Shown here: one piece after another, positions 47,315-56,531 of the stretch | How positions within the stretch are numbered: the first letter of the stretch is position 1 | How the letters are laid out: every line of letters begins with the position of its first letter | NCBI GenBank assembly: GCA_030425385.1 | Contig: JAUIAH010000033.1 | Coordinates: forward strand, 1 to 64,000 | Origin: Verrucomicrobiia bacterium | GTDB taxonomy: Bacteria; Verrucomicrobiota; Verrucomicrobiia; Verrucomicrobiales; DEV007 | Length of the DNA stretch: 64,000 nucleotides | Direction of reading: 5' to 3' | The notes under the pieces: model-generated | Seen by the model: only the letters and a program-made list of their open reading frames with translations | Told to the model about the DNA's origin: nothing | Databases searched by the model: none | Translations under genes and position numbers: made by a program

Positions 47315-50098
47315 ATGTCTCTACCATTGAAAGCCTTTCTCTTTCTCGTTGCCCTGTGGACCGTGCCCACGCCAGCATCGGCGGCTGCTCCTGACTACGA
47401 CCGCGATATTGCCCCGATCTTTCGCAGCTACTGCGCTGGGTGCCACAATGCGGACGATTGGGATGGCAACTTGTCCCTAGAGACCTATGCCCAACTTCGC
47501 GAAGGTGGCGATGAGGGAGATCCGATTGTCGAGGGTGACGCCGCAGCCTCCCTCCTCACTCAGGTGATCGCTGGTCAGGCCAAGCCCACGATGCCACCCC
47601 GCGACGAACCACAAGTCCCCGCGAACGATCTAGCCACCCTGAATGCATGGATCAACGCCGGTGCGAAAGGCCCCGCGAAGGATGTCTCCCTCTTCGAGCA
47701 CCTGACCGTACCTAGGCTACCTCCTAGCCAAGACGCCAAACCACTCACCTCGCTCGCCTATGCGCCGGATGGCCGTTTCCGAGCGGAAGCTCGGTATGGA
47801 CGCGTCGATGTCTTCACCCTACCGGAGAATGAACCCATCCTTGCGATCACGGACCTTCCCGGGAAGGTCCACGCGATCCATTTCTCTTCCGACGGGGAAG
47901 AGATCTTATTGTCCACTGGCATCACCGGCTTGAAAGGTGTGGCTGAGCGGTGGTCCGTGACGTCGGGCCAGCGGTTGGGGCGCTATGAGGGCCACCGCGA
48001 TATCCTCTATGATGCCGAGATGTCACCTGATGGCCGCTGGATCGCCACAGCAGGCTACGATACCACCATTCGGATTTGGGATAAACGTGAGGGCAATCTT
48101 GTCCGTGTCCTCGACGCCCATCAAGGTGCGGTCTTTGACCTCGCCTTTCATCCTACGCTTGCCATCCTCGCCTCGGCGAGCGCCGATGAAACAGTGAAAT
48201 TGTGGCGGCTCACCGACGGCGTCCGCTTGGACACCCTAAACCAACCACAAGGGGAACAAGTGACCGTGGCGTTCACGCCTGATGGCGACCATGTGCTGTC
48301 CGCTGGTGCCGACAAGCGCCTGCATTTCTGGCGACTGGTGTCGCGATCCGAACCCGCCTTAAACCCGGTCGTTCACTCACGCTTCGCCCACGAGGCAGGC
48401 ATTACCCAGATCCTCTGCCTCCCTGATGGCAAACGGGTTCTCTCTGCGGCCGCCGATCGCTCCCTCAAGGTGTGGGCGCTTCCCAAACTGATCGAACTCC
48501 ATGCCTACGAACCCTTGCCTGACATAGCGACTACATTGACCCCCATCCCCGGAACGGACACTCTCGCGGTGGCCTGCATGGACGGCAGCGTTCAGAAACA
48601 TGTCCTCACACATTCGCGGCCCGGCAATCCTACCGCAACGGCAGTGACCGCCGAGCCCCTGACCGGAACGGCGCACCCGCCCGTAGACACTGAGCCGGAT
48701 TCCCTCGAGGAACGGGAATCAAACGATTGGCCGAGCGAAGCTCAAGGCGTGACCGTGCCGATCGCGATCAAGGGGGCCATCGCCGAACCGGGAGACCTAG
48801 ACCTCTATCGCTTTCACGCGGAAGTAGGCACTTCTCTTCTCTTGGAGATTCATGCCGCACGCGCCGACTCAGCGCTCGACTCCAAGATCGAGATACTCGA
48901 TACCGAAGGCCATCCCATCGAGCAGGTTCGATTGCAAGCCACTCGCGACTCGTGGTTCACCTTCCGAGGCAAAGACTCAAGCACTTCGGGAGATTTCCGC
49001 CTGCATAACTGGGCCGAGATGGAGCTCAACGAATACCTCTACGCCAATGGCGAAGTGGTGCGTCTCTGGCTCTACCCGCGCGGCCCAGACTCTGGTTATA
49101 AAGTGTATCCCGGTGCGGGAAAGCGCCACACCCACTTCTTCACGACTGCCTTGACACATCCGTTAGGCGAGCCCTGCTACATCGTGCAGCCGTTGCCACC
49201 ACACGCCGAAGTGATTCCCAACGGGTTGCCCGTCTTCCGCGTCTATTGGGAGAATGACGATGATCCTATGCGCCGCTGGGGAACCGATTCGCAGCTGTGG
49301 TTTGATCCTCCAGCAACGGGCGACTATCTCGTCCGCGTGAGCGATGTCCGTGGCTTCGGCGACTCTAAAGACTATCATTATACCCTAAACATTCGAAACC
49401 GAGTCCCAGACTTCGACATTTCTGTCAGTGGCAAAGATCCCAAAGTGAGCCCAGGGAGTGGCCGCGAGATCAGCTTCAGCATCGAAAGGCATGAAGGTTT
49501 CGAAGGCGAGGTAGCCATTGATGTCGCGCATCTGCCGCAGGGCTACTCCATGACCTCACCAGTCATCATCGAGGCGGGCCAGCAATCTGCTATCGGCGTG
49601 CTCCGAGCGGAAATGGATGCCGCTGACCCTGACCATGCGGCCGATAGCCTCGTGGCACTCACCGCGACGGCTCACTGGCAAGGGCGCGACTTTAGCAAAC
49701 CGTTAGGAGATCTTGGCAATATTCAGAAAGGGGATCCCGCCAAGGTCACGGTGGAAATCCTACCTCTGGAAGAACAGCATGCGGCCCCAGCCACCTTCTC
49801 GATACGCCCAGGTGAAACCATTCGGGCGCGCGTCCGCGCCACGCGCCACGACTTTGAAGGGCGCATCGCCCTAGGAAATGAAGATTCGGGCCGGAACTTG
49901 CCCCATGGCCTCTATGTCGATAACATTGGCCTCAACGGACTCCTTATCGTGGAAGGGCAAACTGAGCGGGAATTCTTCATCACTGCTGCCCCCTGGGTAC
50001 CTCCCACCACACGTCCCTTCCATTTGCGGGCGACGGCCGACGGTGGTCAAGCCTCAGCTCCCGCCATCGTGCGCGTGCTTCCTGGAAATGATGGCTAG
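47315..50098 (+). CDS. Secreted cytochrome c / WD40 / PPC-like protein
   Basis: The protein has 927 residues from ATG 47315, right after the previous TAG; the frame is open upstream to 47123 but that part is antisense or shadow sequence. A signal peptide ends near ASAAAP. A PSCyt1-type heme domain has YCAGCHNADDWDG. WD40 repeats cover about residues 130-420 (GHRDILYDAEMSPDGRWIAT, LASASADETVKLWRLTDG, VLSAAADRSLKVWALPK). A pre-peptidase-C-terminal-like domain follows (AIAEPGDLDLYRFHAEVGTS), then a long beta-rich tail. It closes the DUF1501 operon. The combination of a heme domain with a propeller is common in PVC bacteria but has no assigned role. Confidence 0.9.
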   Translation: MSLPLKAFLFLVALWTVPTPASAAAPDYDRDIAPIFRSYCAGCHNADDWDGNLSLETYAQLREGGDEGDPIVEGDAAASLLTQVIAGQAKPTMPPRDEPQVPANDLATLNAWINAGAKGPAKDVSLFEHLTVPRLPPSQDAKPLTSLAYAPDGRFRAEARYGRVDVFTLPENEPILAITDLPGKVHAIHFSSDGEEILLSTGITGLKGVAERWSVTSGQRLGRYEGHRDILYDAEMSPDGRWIATAGYDTTIRIWDKREGNLVRVLDAHQGAVFDLAFHPTLAILASASADETVKLWRLTDGVRLDTLNQPQGEQVTVAFTPDGDHVLSAGADKRLHFWRLVSRSEPALNPVVHSRFAHEAGITQILCLPDGKRVLSAAADRSLKVWALPKLIELHAYEPLPDIATTLTPIPGTDTLAVACMDGSVQKHVLTHSRPGNPTATAVTAEPLTGTAHPPVDTEPDSLEERESNDWPSEAQGVTVPIAIKGAIAEPGDLDLYRFHAEVGTSLLLEIHAARADSALDSKIEILDTEGHPIEQVRLQATRDSWFTFRGKDSSTSGDFRLHNWAEMELNEYLYANGEVVRLWLYPRGPDSGYKVYPGAGKRHTHFFTTALTHPLGEPCYIVQPLPPHAEVIPNGLPVFRVYWENDDDPMRRWGTDSQLWFDPPATGDYLVRVSDVRGFGDSKDYHYTLNIRNRVPDFDISVSGKDPKVSPGSGREISFSIERHEGFEGEVAIDVAHLPQGYSMTSPVIIEAGQQSAIGVLRAEMDAADPDHAADSLVALTATAHWQGRDFSKPLGDLGNIQKGDPAKVTVEILPLEEQHAAPATFSIRPGETIRARVRATRHDFEGRIALGNEDSGRNLPHGLYVDNIGLNGLLIVEGQTEREFFITAAPWVPPTTRPFHLRATADGGQASAPAIVRVLPGNDG

Positions 50099-50127
50099 GA
50101 GGCAATCTTGTGGAATTTCTTCGGCGG

Positions 50128-50150
50128 TTGGCATGGGAATCGCGTGCCAA
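50128..50150 (+). terminator. Weak hairpin after the cytochrome/WD40 gene
   Basis: TTGGCA at 50128-50133 pairs with TGCCAA at 50145-50150 across an 11-nt loop, 30 bp past the stop at 50098. There is no T run directly after it, though TTTTCCCTTT follows further on. It may separate the DUF1501 operon from the glycosyltransferase pair. Confidence 0.3.
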
Positions 50151-50208
50151 ACAGCATGCACTTTTCCCTTTATTCTCCTTCACTTGGCTCTAGGTAGCGC
50201 TTTCCGCT

Positions 50209-51471
50209 ATGGGTCAGAAGATCGGATTTGTCTCGACACGTTTTGCCGGCAACGACGGCGTCTCGCTTGAAGCCGCCAAGTGGGCCTCCGTGCTCGAGGA
50301 GGACGGCTTTGAGTGCTTCTGGTACAGTGGCAGGAATGATCGGCCCGTTGCCATCAGTCAATGCACGCCAGAAGCCTACTTTGGCGATCCTGAGAATCAA
50401 TGGATCAATGCCAGGATCTGGAATCAACCTCGGCGTGACCCCGTCGTTTCCCAGCGCATTCGAGAGGTATCAGACTATCTCAAACGCACCCTCTATCGCT
50501 TTGTCGAACAGTTCGAAATCGATATTCTCTTGCCGGAGAATGCGATCACCATTCCCATGCACATCCCGTTGGGCATCGCCATCACCGAGTTCCTTGCGGA
50601 AACTCAGATGCCGGCCCTGGCCCACCACCACGATTTCTACTGGGAGCGCACGCGTTTCTCCATATCTGCGGTGCGCGACTCCTTGGACCTCGCCTTCCCT
50701 CCCTCTCTCCCTAACATTAGCCATGCGGTGATCAATCAACGGGCGCAGAGTCGTCTCGCCTTTCGCAAAGGCATTGGATCCATGCTCGTCCCGAATGTGT
50801 TTGAGTTTGAGAAACCAGCTCCTGAGATCGATGACTACTCTGCTGATTTCCGCGAACAGATCGGGCTGAGCGCTGATGATATTCTTGTCCTGCAGCCCAC
50901 GCGGATCGTTCCACGAAAAGGCATCGAGCACACCATCAAGTTGGTGAGCCTGCTCAACAATCCGCGATACAAAGTGGTGGTCTCACACGATGCGGGTGAT
51001 GAAGGTTACGAGTATCAGACGCGCTTGGAAGAGATGGCGCATCAAGAGAATGTGGATCTCCGCTGCATCGCTGATCGTGTCAGCGAGGACCGGCAATTGG
51101 ATGCGCGGGGCCAGAAACTCTACACGCTCTGGGATATCTATCCACACGCCGATCTCGTCACGTTTCCCAGTACCTATGAAGGGTTTGGTAACGCTTTGTT
51201 AGAGGCGTTCTACTTTAAGAAACCCGTTCTGATCAATCGTTACAGTGTCTTCATCGAAGACATCGAACCGAAGGGATTTCGCTTAATCACCATGGATGGG
51301 TTCGTTTCCAAATCGAACGTCGATGCGGTGGCGAGACTCATGGAAGACGACGAGGCCCAGCAATCGATGGTCGAACACAACTACGAGATTGCCAAGCGAT
51401 TCTATGGATACACGACGTTGCGAACGTCATTGCGCGCACTCGTCCAAGGACTCACCGGAACGCCTTCCTAA
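50209..51471 (+). CDS. GT4-family glycosyltransferase
   Basis: The protein has 420 residues with a GT-B fold. The N-terminal half (IGFVSTRFAGNDGVSLEAAK) is the acceptor lobe. The C-terminal half is the nucleotide-sugar lobe, with LQPTRIVPRKGIEHTIKLVS and the EX7E motif in STYEGFGNALLEAFYFKKPV. It should transfer a hexose from a nucleotide sugar (UDP or GDP) with retention. There is no signal peptide. It is followed after 3 bp by a GH13_18 phosphorylase gene, so the two probably act on the same glucoside, such as glucosylglycerate or glucosylglycerol; the acceptor itself is not identifiable from sequence. Confidence 0.88.
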   Translation: MGQKIGFVSTRFAGNDGVSLEAAKWASVLEEDGFECFWYSGRNDRPVAISQCTPEAYFGDPENQWINARIWNQPRRDPVVSQRIREVSDYLKRTLYRFVEQFEIDILLPENAITIPMHIPLGIAITEFLAETQMPALAHHHDFYWERTRFSISAVRDSLDLAFPPSLPNISHAVINQRAQSRLAFRKGIGSMLVPNVFEFEKPAPEIDDYSADFREQIGLSADDILVLQPTRIVPRKGIEHTIKLVSLLNNPRYKVVVSHDAGDEGYEYQTRLEEMAHQENVDLRCIADRVSEDRQLDARGQKLYTLWDIYPHADLVTFPSTYEGFGNALLEAFYFKKPVLINRYSVFIEDIEPKGFRLITMDGFVSKSNVDAVARLMEDDEAQQSMVEHNYEIAKRFYGYTTLRTSLRALVQGLTGTPS

Positions 51472-51474
51472 CTG

Positions 51475-53214
51475 ATGAAGATTGTTTCCTACGAATCCAT
51501 GGAACGCATCCGAAAGCGGTTGGTTCGGCTCTATGGTGAGCGCGCACCCGAACTCTTAGAGCGTTTCCACATGCTCATCGGTCGCTATGGGATCGGGATC
51601 GACGTGGCTCCCCTCACCGAGCGTTGGTCGGAGAAGGATAACATGCTCATCACCTACGCCGACATGGTGCAGCGGGATGGCGAGCCGCCGCTCGTGACTT
51701 TGAAGCGCTTCCTGGATGAACGTTTGCCGGGGACGTTCAAGAATCTCCACGTGCTCCCCTTCTCACCCTGGTCGTCCGATGACGGTTTCTCGGTCATCGA
51801 CTATCGGCAAGTGGATCCAGCCTATGGCGACTGGAGCGGGATCGAGGCACTCTCACAGTCTTACCAAATGATGTTTGATCTCGTGCTCAACCACTGCTCC
51901 TCCCGCAGCCGGTGGTTTCGCGACTTCGTCAATGGGATCGAACCAGGGCGCGAGTATTTCCTCCCAACGGACACCAGCGTGGACCTCAGCGACGTCGTGC
52001 GCCCTCGCCCATGGCCAGTCCTCACAGAATTCTCAACAAAGCACGGTGCGGCCCATGTCTGGACCACCTTCAGCGAGGATCAGGTGGACTTAAACTGGCA
52101 GAATCCCAATGTCCTCTTCGAGTTTATCGATATCCTCTTCTTCTACATCTCAAAGGGGATGCGTATCATTCGTTTGGATGCCGTGGCCTACCTATGGAAG
52201 GAGATTGGCACCTCATGCATTCACCTCCCCGAAACGCATGAACTGGTGAAATTATTCCGTGATGTGGTGGACTTGGTGGCACCGCAAACGATCATTCTCA
52301 CCGAGACCAATGTTCCGCACGAAGAGAACATCAGCTATCTCGGCGATGGCGACGAGGCGCACATGATCTATCAGTTTAGCCTACCGCCACTGCTCCTCTA
52401 CACCTTGCTCCGCGAAGACAGCACGGCACTCTATCGCTGGGCAGCTGATTTGCCATCCCCAGCTGAGAACACGACCTTCCTCAACTTCACCGCCTCCCAT
52501 GACGGCATTGGCGTCCGACCGCTGCAAGGACTCATCTCGGAAAGCGAATGCGATTGGCTCGTGCAGGAGGTCATCGCTCGCCACGGTCGTGTGAGCACGC
52601 GACGCCTTTCCAATGGATCCGAGAGTCCCTACGAGTTGAATGCTACCTACGCGTCCGCATTGAGTGATCAACAGCACCCCGCCATCGGAAGACAACGCTT
52701 TCTCTGCTCGCAAGCAGTCGCCCTGTCCATGCAGGGAATTCCAGCGGTCTATTTCCAAAGCCTCTTTGGCGCCCCGAATGATTTGCAAGGAGTGCAAGAG
52801 GGGCACTCCCGTTCCATCAATCGCAAGAAGTGGACAGAGCAGGAACTAGCCAATCTGCTAAGTCAGGAGAACAGTGAGCCGGCACAACTCTTTGACGCCC
52901 TTGTTGGCTTGATCCGTCGACGGTCCGATTATCCCGCCTTCCACCCCGACGCCCCCCAGGAAATCCTCGATCTGGGGTCGAGCGCATTTGGTCTGGTCCG
53001 CACCGCGTGCGATGGCAGCCAACGCATCGTGTGTCTATTCAATGTCACGAGCGAAGCGATCTTTTTGCCCATGAAACGCTTGCGCACCGCTGCGAATTGG
53101 TCGGAAGAGACCCACTCCATGTGGCGCGATTTGACCACGGGATTGCACGTAGAAGCTGGCAACGAAACCCTACCGCTTTCGCCCTATCAATACGTCTGGC
53201 TCACGCCCGAATGA
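51475..53214 (+). CDS. GH13 subfamily 18 sugar phosphorylase (sucrose/glucosylglycerate phosphorylase-like)
   Basis: The protein has 579 residues. It has the GH13_18 markers HVLPFSPWSSDDGFSVIDY, FDLVLNHCSSRSRWF, the nucleophile Asp235 in RIIRLDAVAYLWKE, the acid/base Glu277 in ILTETNVPHEEN and the stabilising Asp343 in TASHDGIG. The family phosphorolyses alpha-glucosides (sucrose, glucosylglycerate, glucosylglycerol) to glucose 1-phosphate. Specificity depends on loops I cannot assign; the length is nearer glucosylglycerate phosphorylases than classic sucrose phosphorylases of about 490-500 residues. With the GT4 gene it could make and recycle a compatible solute. It is cytoplasmic. Confidence 0.88.
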   Translation: MKIVSYESMERIRKRLVRLYGERAPELLERFHMLIGRYGIGIDVAPLTERWSEKDNMLITYADMVQRDGEPPLVTLKRFLDERLPGTFKNLHVLPFSPWSSDDGFSVIDYRQVDPAYGDWSGIEALSQSYQMMFDLVLNHCSSRSRWFRDFVNGIEPGREYFLPTDTSVDLSDVVRPRPWPVLTEFSTKHGAAHVWTTFSEDQVDLNWQNPNVLFEFIDILFFYISKGMRIIRLDAVAYLWKEIGTSCIHLPETHELVKLFRDVVDLVAPQTIILTETNVPHEENISYLGDGDEAHMIYQFSLPPLLLYTLLREDSTALYRWAADLPSPAENTTFLNFTASHDGIGVRPLQGLISESECDWLVQEVIARHGRVSTRRLSNGSESPYELNATYASALSDQQHPAIGRQRFLCSQAVALSMQGIPAVYFQSLFGAPNDLQGVQEGHSRSINRKKWTEQELANLLSQENSEPAQLFDALVGLIRRRSDYPAFHPDAPQEILDLGSSAFGLVRTACDGSQRIVCLFNVTSEAIFLPMKRLRTAANWSEETHSMWRDLTTGLHVEAGNETLPLSPYQYVWLTPE

Positions 53215-54004
53215 CCGTTCACGTCACGCCACCTAGAGTCGCCTAGGAATCGGACACGACTCAAGTCACCGCCTGGAAGAAGGAGCTTTGAGAGGTTTTG
53301 GAAACGCTACGAAGGCTTTCTCATCTTCCAGATTGTTATGTGTCCTGATTCTGGTTGAATTCTAGCACCGCCGGGAGAGCGGTCAGCGAATGCCGCTCTG
53401 TTCGGCTACTTTGCGTCTGGAATATGCTTTGCGTTTGGAAACGGATTACTACTTGATATTGATAGTTCCCTAAGGAGTCCGTCCCCGCCAAGTCGGTAAG
53501 AGATAGAAGAGCCGCCTGGAATCTCGAATCGCCCGCTGCCGTCTACCCACTTTCCGTATATCCCGAACTCCTGTCCCTTTGATAGTATTGCTTTGCTTCT
53601 CTGCCCTCCCCTTCGCCACGTGATCGGCCTCATCGTCTCTCACCACTTTGGGTGGGTCTGATTCCTTCTCTCTGAACCAGTATATCGCTCCCGCCCACCC
53701 TTCCTCGTCCCATCTTTCTGCCTCGCTGTTTCTGCCCTCCTCACACTCCCCGCTCTTCCCTTTTCGATTCGGATTCATTCGAGGCTCCCTATCACTCCAA
53801 CCGTTCCCGCAGATCGCGCAACGACGCCACCGCAACACGATCGCGTAGCACAGGCCTTGTCATCGGCAGAATTCCGCCGCATTCAACTCGCTCTCTTCCA
53901 ATCTTTGGAGAACGGTCCTTCGCATCTGTTCACTGGCTTGCTTGCCCTTGTTCCCTTGTCACCTCCGCCGCCCCTCCTGTCGCCGCAATTCGGACGAGGG
54001 CTCG
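53215..54004. other. Gene-poor stretch with only short open frames
   Basis: No gene is convincing here. On the minus strand two overlapping frames look partly protein-like: one at 53838-53470 is rich in Arg, Glu and Lys, and one at 53633-53406 contains FGIYGKWVDGSGRFEIPGG and SISYRLGGDGLLRELSIS. They could be halves of one frameshifted or decayed gene, but I recognise no family. Pyrimidine-rich plus-strand sequence near 53680-53760 gives the odd composition of the first frame. The sequence is AT-richer than the operon before it. Confidence 0.4.
53376..53399 (+). terminator. Candidate terminator hairpin after the phosphorylase gene
   Basis: AGAGCGG at 53376-53382 pairs with CCGCTCT at 53393-53399 around a 10-nt loop, about 160 bp past the stop at 53214. 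There is no clear T tract, so it may instead be a processing or Rho-dependent structure. It marks the end of the 25-kb plus-strand run. Confidence 0.35.
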
Positions 54005-54736
54005 TCAAACGCTTACGTTCGTTAACCAGAATCCGCAGTCGGCAAATCCCTTCACAGGCCGATGTTCAACGTGAATATTCATCGGGTCGCCTTCGCCGAT
54101 CCCATCATCGTCATATAGGAAATATAGCACTGAACGCTTATCGCTCTTCGCTAGCATCGATCTAAATATCAATCCCGATCTAAAATCTTCTTTCGAAATC
54201 GGAGGTTCGCCGTCTGCCCAGTTTTCATTTCGTATCTCAGTTAGTTCCTCTACTACATACTCGATCGCTTCACGCACTATCGAACCAGACGGATCGAGCA
54301 GGTCTCCGGGATCAATGGTGTCTTCGTCGGAGCGATAGGTGACATGTAATAGAGCACTCCCTGGCTCCAGTTCCTGAAGATCACTTGAATAGTCTATGAC
54401 TCGCCGCGCTAGGCGAATGTTTCGCTTAAGACGCTGGCCAAGATCATGGATGCTGGCGTGTGAGAAATTAGTATTTGTACCTAAGATAGAACACACGAAA
54501 CCGTCCTCGTTAGGTTCGAGCTGGACTGAATCGAAGATCATCTTGTCAATCTCTTCATTCAGCAGAATTACCGTCTCCTCAAGTTGGCCCCAATTTGCCA
54601 GCGAAGCCGCAATCCAGAATGGTGAAAAGCTGAATGCGCGAATGCCGCAACAGCCGTGATAGCAGCTCTTCTCGCAACCACCGATGAGCCTTTTGAGGTT
54701 ATTGCCAATTGGCAATGCTGGAAGGAGATTATTCAA
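54005..54736 (-). CDS. Hypothetical protein, possibly DUF6331-like
   Basis: The protein has 243 residues if started at TTG 54736; no ATG or GTG start precedes the conserved part, so the start is uncertain. Near the N-terminus a cysteine cluster followed by a CCGIRAFSFSP-type motif resembles the short DUF6331 family. The rest has an acidic helix (EEIDKMIFDSVQLEPNEDG), a predicted alternating helical region and a C-terminal beta segment (VLYFLYDDDGIGEGD). There is no signal peptide or membrane segment. It lies in an AT-richer accessory stretch, between two areas with no firm gene. No function can be given. Confidence 0.65.
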   Translation of the reverse strand: MNNLLPALPIGNNLKRLIGGCEKSCYHGCCGIRAFSFSPFWIAASLANWGQLEETVILLNEEIDKMIFDSVQLEPNEDGFVCSILGTNTNFSHASIHDLGQRLKRNIRLARRVIDYSSDLQELEPGSALLHVTYRSDEDTIDPGDLLDPSGSIVREAIEYVVEELTEIRNENWADGEPPISKEDFRSGLIFRSMLAKSDKRSVLYFLYDDDGIGEGDPMNIHVEHRPVKGFADCGFWLTNVSV

Positions 54737-55490
54737 TGGCTAACGTCTAGGACCACTGAATCCCGGCAGACGGGAAGCGTGAATCGCTGGGTTGATCTTC
54801 CTGGTTCATTGTCAGTGGTTTTGGCACGAGAAGTAGCCGGGGTTCAGTGCGTCCTCTTGTTCGGAAGTCGCCCACCCTCGCCATCTGTTTCTGTAGTCTA
54901 CTCGCCGCCTTCTCTTGCACAAGTCCTTTGAGGGCGAACTTCCTCGGCACGAGCGGCATTCGATCTACCAGATTCTTGGATGTCTGATGGTCTTCTCGTG
55001 ACGTGGATCCGTTCGTCGCCTCGTGATATCGACGGCGGCTTCCTTCTCCATGAGATGTGTGTTAGATTCACGAAGAGCTTTCCTGTGGCTTGGGTCTATC
55101 ACTTTATTCGCCATCGGAGATCTCTAACGCAATCCGAACTTTGTATACACGACACGTGTGATCTATCACGGAATATATGTGCAGGTTGTTTGGAAATCTT
55201 GATTATTGGATCCATTAATAACACAAACTCCATATTTTCCAGTCTGACTGCTTGTTCAATCACCGATCGCATATACGCTTTCCTTGACTCGGATTCGCCT
55301 CGCCATGCGGCGTGGTTGCACAGAGGCATTTGGGACAGGACTCAGAAAGCATTGATCGCCGGAGGGGCTGCGGTCCTCCCGGAGGCGTTCCCTATTGCCC
55401 TTTTCCGAAATGAGACGGCTGCCATCGGCAGCGGTGATGGCGAACCACTTCAATCAGCTGCGGAAACAGAGCGCGCTCGATTTGAGTGAG
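54737..55490. other. Gene-poor stretch containing a decayed rnhA 3' end
   Basis: Open frames exist on both strands, including a 169-codon plus frame (54980-55489), but the end of that frame is antisense to sequence resembling the rnhA 3' end, so it is probably not a gene. A minus-strand fragment at 55329-55099 looks helical but has no recognisable family. Base composition is clearly AT-richer near 55130-55260. I regard the stretch as remnants of older genes. Confidence 0.5.
55353..55443 (-). repeat. Diverged copy of the rnhA 3' end
   Basis: The 91 bp from 55353 align without gaps to 57045-57135, the last codons of rnhA, with 67 identical positions by hand count (about 74%). The minus-strand translation gives AITAADGSRLISEKG against rnhA's [15 protein letters not shown]. 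Both copies have the same orientation and lie 1.69 kb apart. They bracket the ATP-grasp gene and the small CxxC-protein gene. The rest of rnhA is not recognisable at this copy. Confidence 0.75.
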
Positions 55491-56399
55491 TTAGGCAAAG
55501 GGATCTTCAAACACCGTGGCATGGTCTTCGATGGTAGCCACAGCCCGATAGAAATCATAGGGGTGCCGCTTTGGTGGGAGGCCAACAGATCCGCCATCGT
55601 TCAGCTCAATGAGAATGAGTTCACCGGAGGCGGTCCGCGCGATGTCTGCCGCAAAGAACGGTGAATCGATCCGCTGACCAAGCTCATCGTAGGCACTGAA
55701 ATCTACCGATTCCTCATCTCCAATCTCAGAATAGTTATCTGTGAGAATGCGATTCCCTCTCCAAAAGATGAGCCGATATTCTTCGAACACGGGCATGCCT
55801 GATGAATGGGCTCCAATCAGTTTCAGAGGAACATAAGGACGCACCACAAATCCCCTTTCGAACCGTTCCCCTCGATAAGCCAGAAGGTTCTCACATACAC
55901 GTACGAATGCATCATAGGACGCCCCTGCCTCTACATAGCAAGCCGTTAGCCACGCTTCCTTATGGGATTTCACATGATCCTTCACAATCCAGGGGCTTTT
56001 CCCTAACGATTGCGCAAGTTCCCAGGCGTCGTCGATATCTGGATCTTCGGTCCAAACCGCCGACATGGTGAGGTCCGCCACGTGACTATAGTAGTTCGGC
56101 AGGTAGGTGGCTTCTCGGTGGGCGTGGCTAGGGGTGAACAATTGGTAACCTCGCTCTGCTACGGCAGATTCCAAGCACGCATACTCCTCTTCGCGAAGCA
56201 TCCAACCGCGATACACCAAGGTCTCACCATTGCCATCAGGCATGGTTTCCAATGCCTCCTCAACACGCTCTTCCAACAGGGCTTCGAAATCGAAGCAGTG
56301 GCAACGAAAGTCAAGTTCTTCGGCCACTTCGGCCTCCTCTCTCCAATCAATTTCCTGCAGCCGCTCTGCAGTGGTCAAAAACCCGTAAAGCCACTCCAT
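55491..56399 (-). CDS. ATP-grasp domain protein (DUF4343-like)
   Basis: The protein has 302 residues from ATG 56399 (a TTG nine bases upstream is possible). The ATP-grasp fold is suggested by WIVKDHVKSHKE (nucleotide-binding Lys), FVVRPYVPLK, EYRLIFWRGN and the C-terminal ADIARTASGELILIELNDGG (Asp/Glu/Asn metal ligands), followed by the GSVGLPP loop. Family members include amino-acid or peptide ligases and uncharacterised proteins of mobile or defence-like regions. It is not in an operon: the adjacent genes are on the other strand or absent. The decayed rnhA tail lies just past its 3' end. Confidence 0.75.
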   Translation of the reverse strand: MEWLYGFLTTAERLQEIDWREEAEVAEELDFRCHCFDFEALLEERVEEALETMPDGNGETLVYRGWMLREEEYACLESAVAERGYQLFTPSHAHREATYLPNYYSHVADLTMSAVWTEDPDIDDAWELAQSLGKSPWIVKDHVKSHKEAWLTACYVEAGASYDAFVRVCENLLAYRGERFERGFVVRPYVPLKLIGAHSSGMPVFEEYRLIFWRGNRILTDNYSEIGDEESVDFSAYDELGQRIDSPFFAADIARTASGELILIELNDGGSVGLPPKRHPYDFYRAVATIEDHATVFEDPFA

Positions 56400-56531
56400 G
56401 AATGGCAACTACACCAGAAAAGGGAACTCTGCACGTATGAAATGAATCAAATGAATTATGAAGCGTGCGCTACTCCACGCTTGCGCACGCGGCACACCGC
56501 GTCAATATGCGCCCATCAGATTCGTTCTGGG

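Noticed and set aside
54980-55489. Plus-strand frame of 169 codons
   Set aside because: Its end is antisense to the decayed rnhA tail, and it has no family or start signal.
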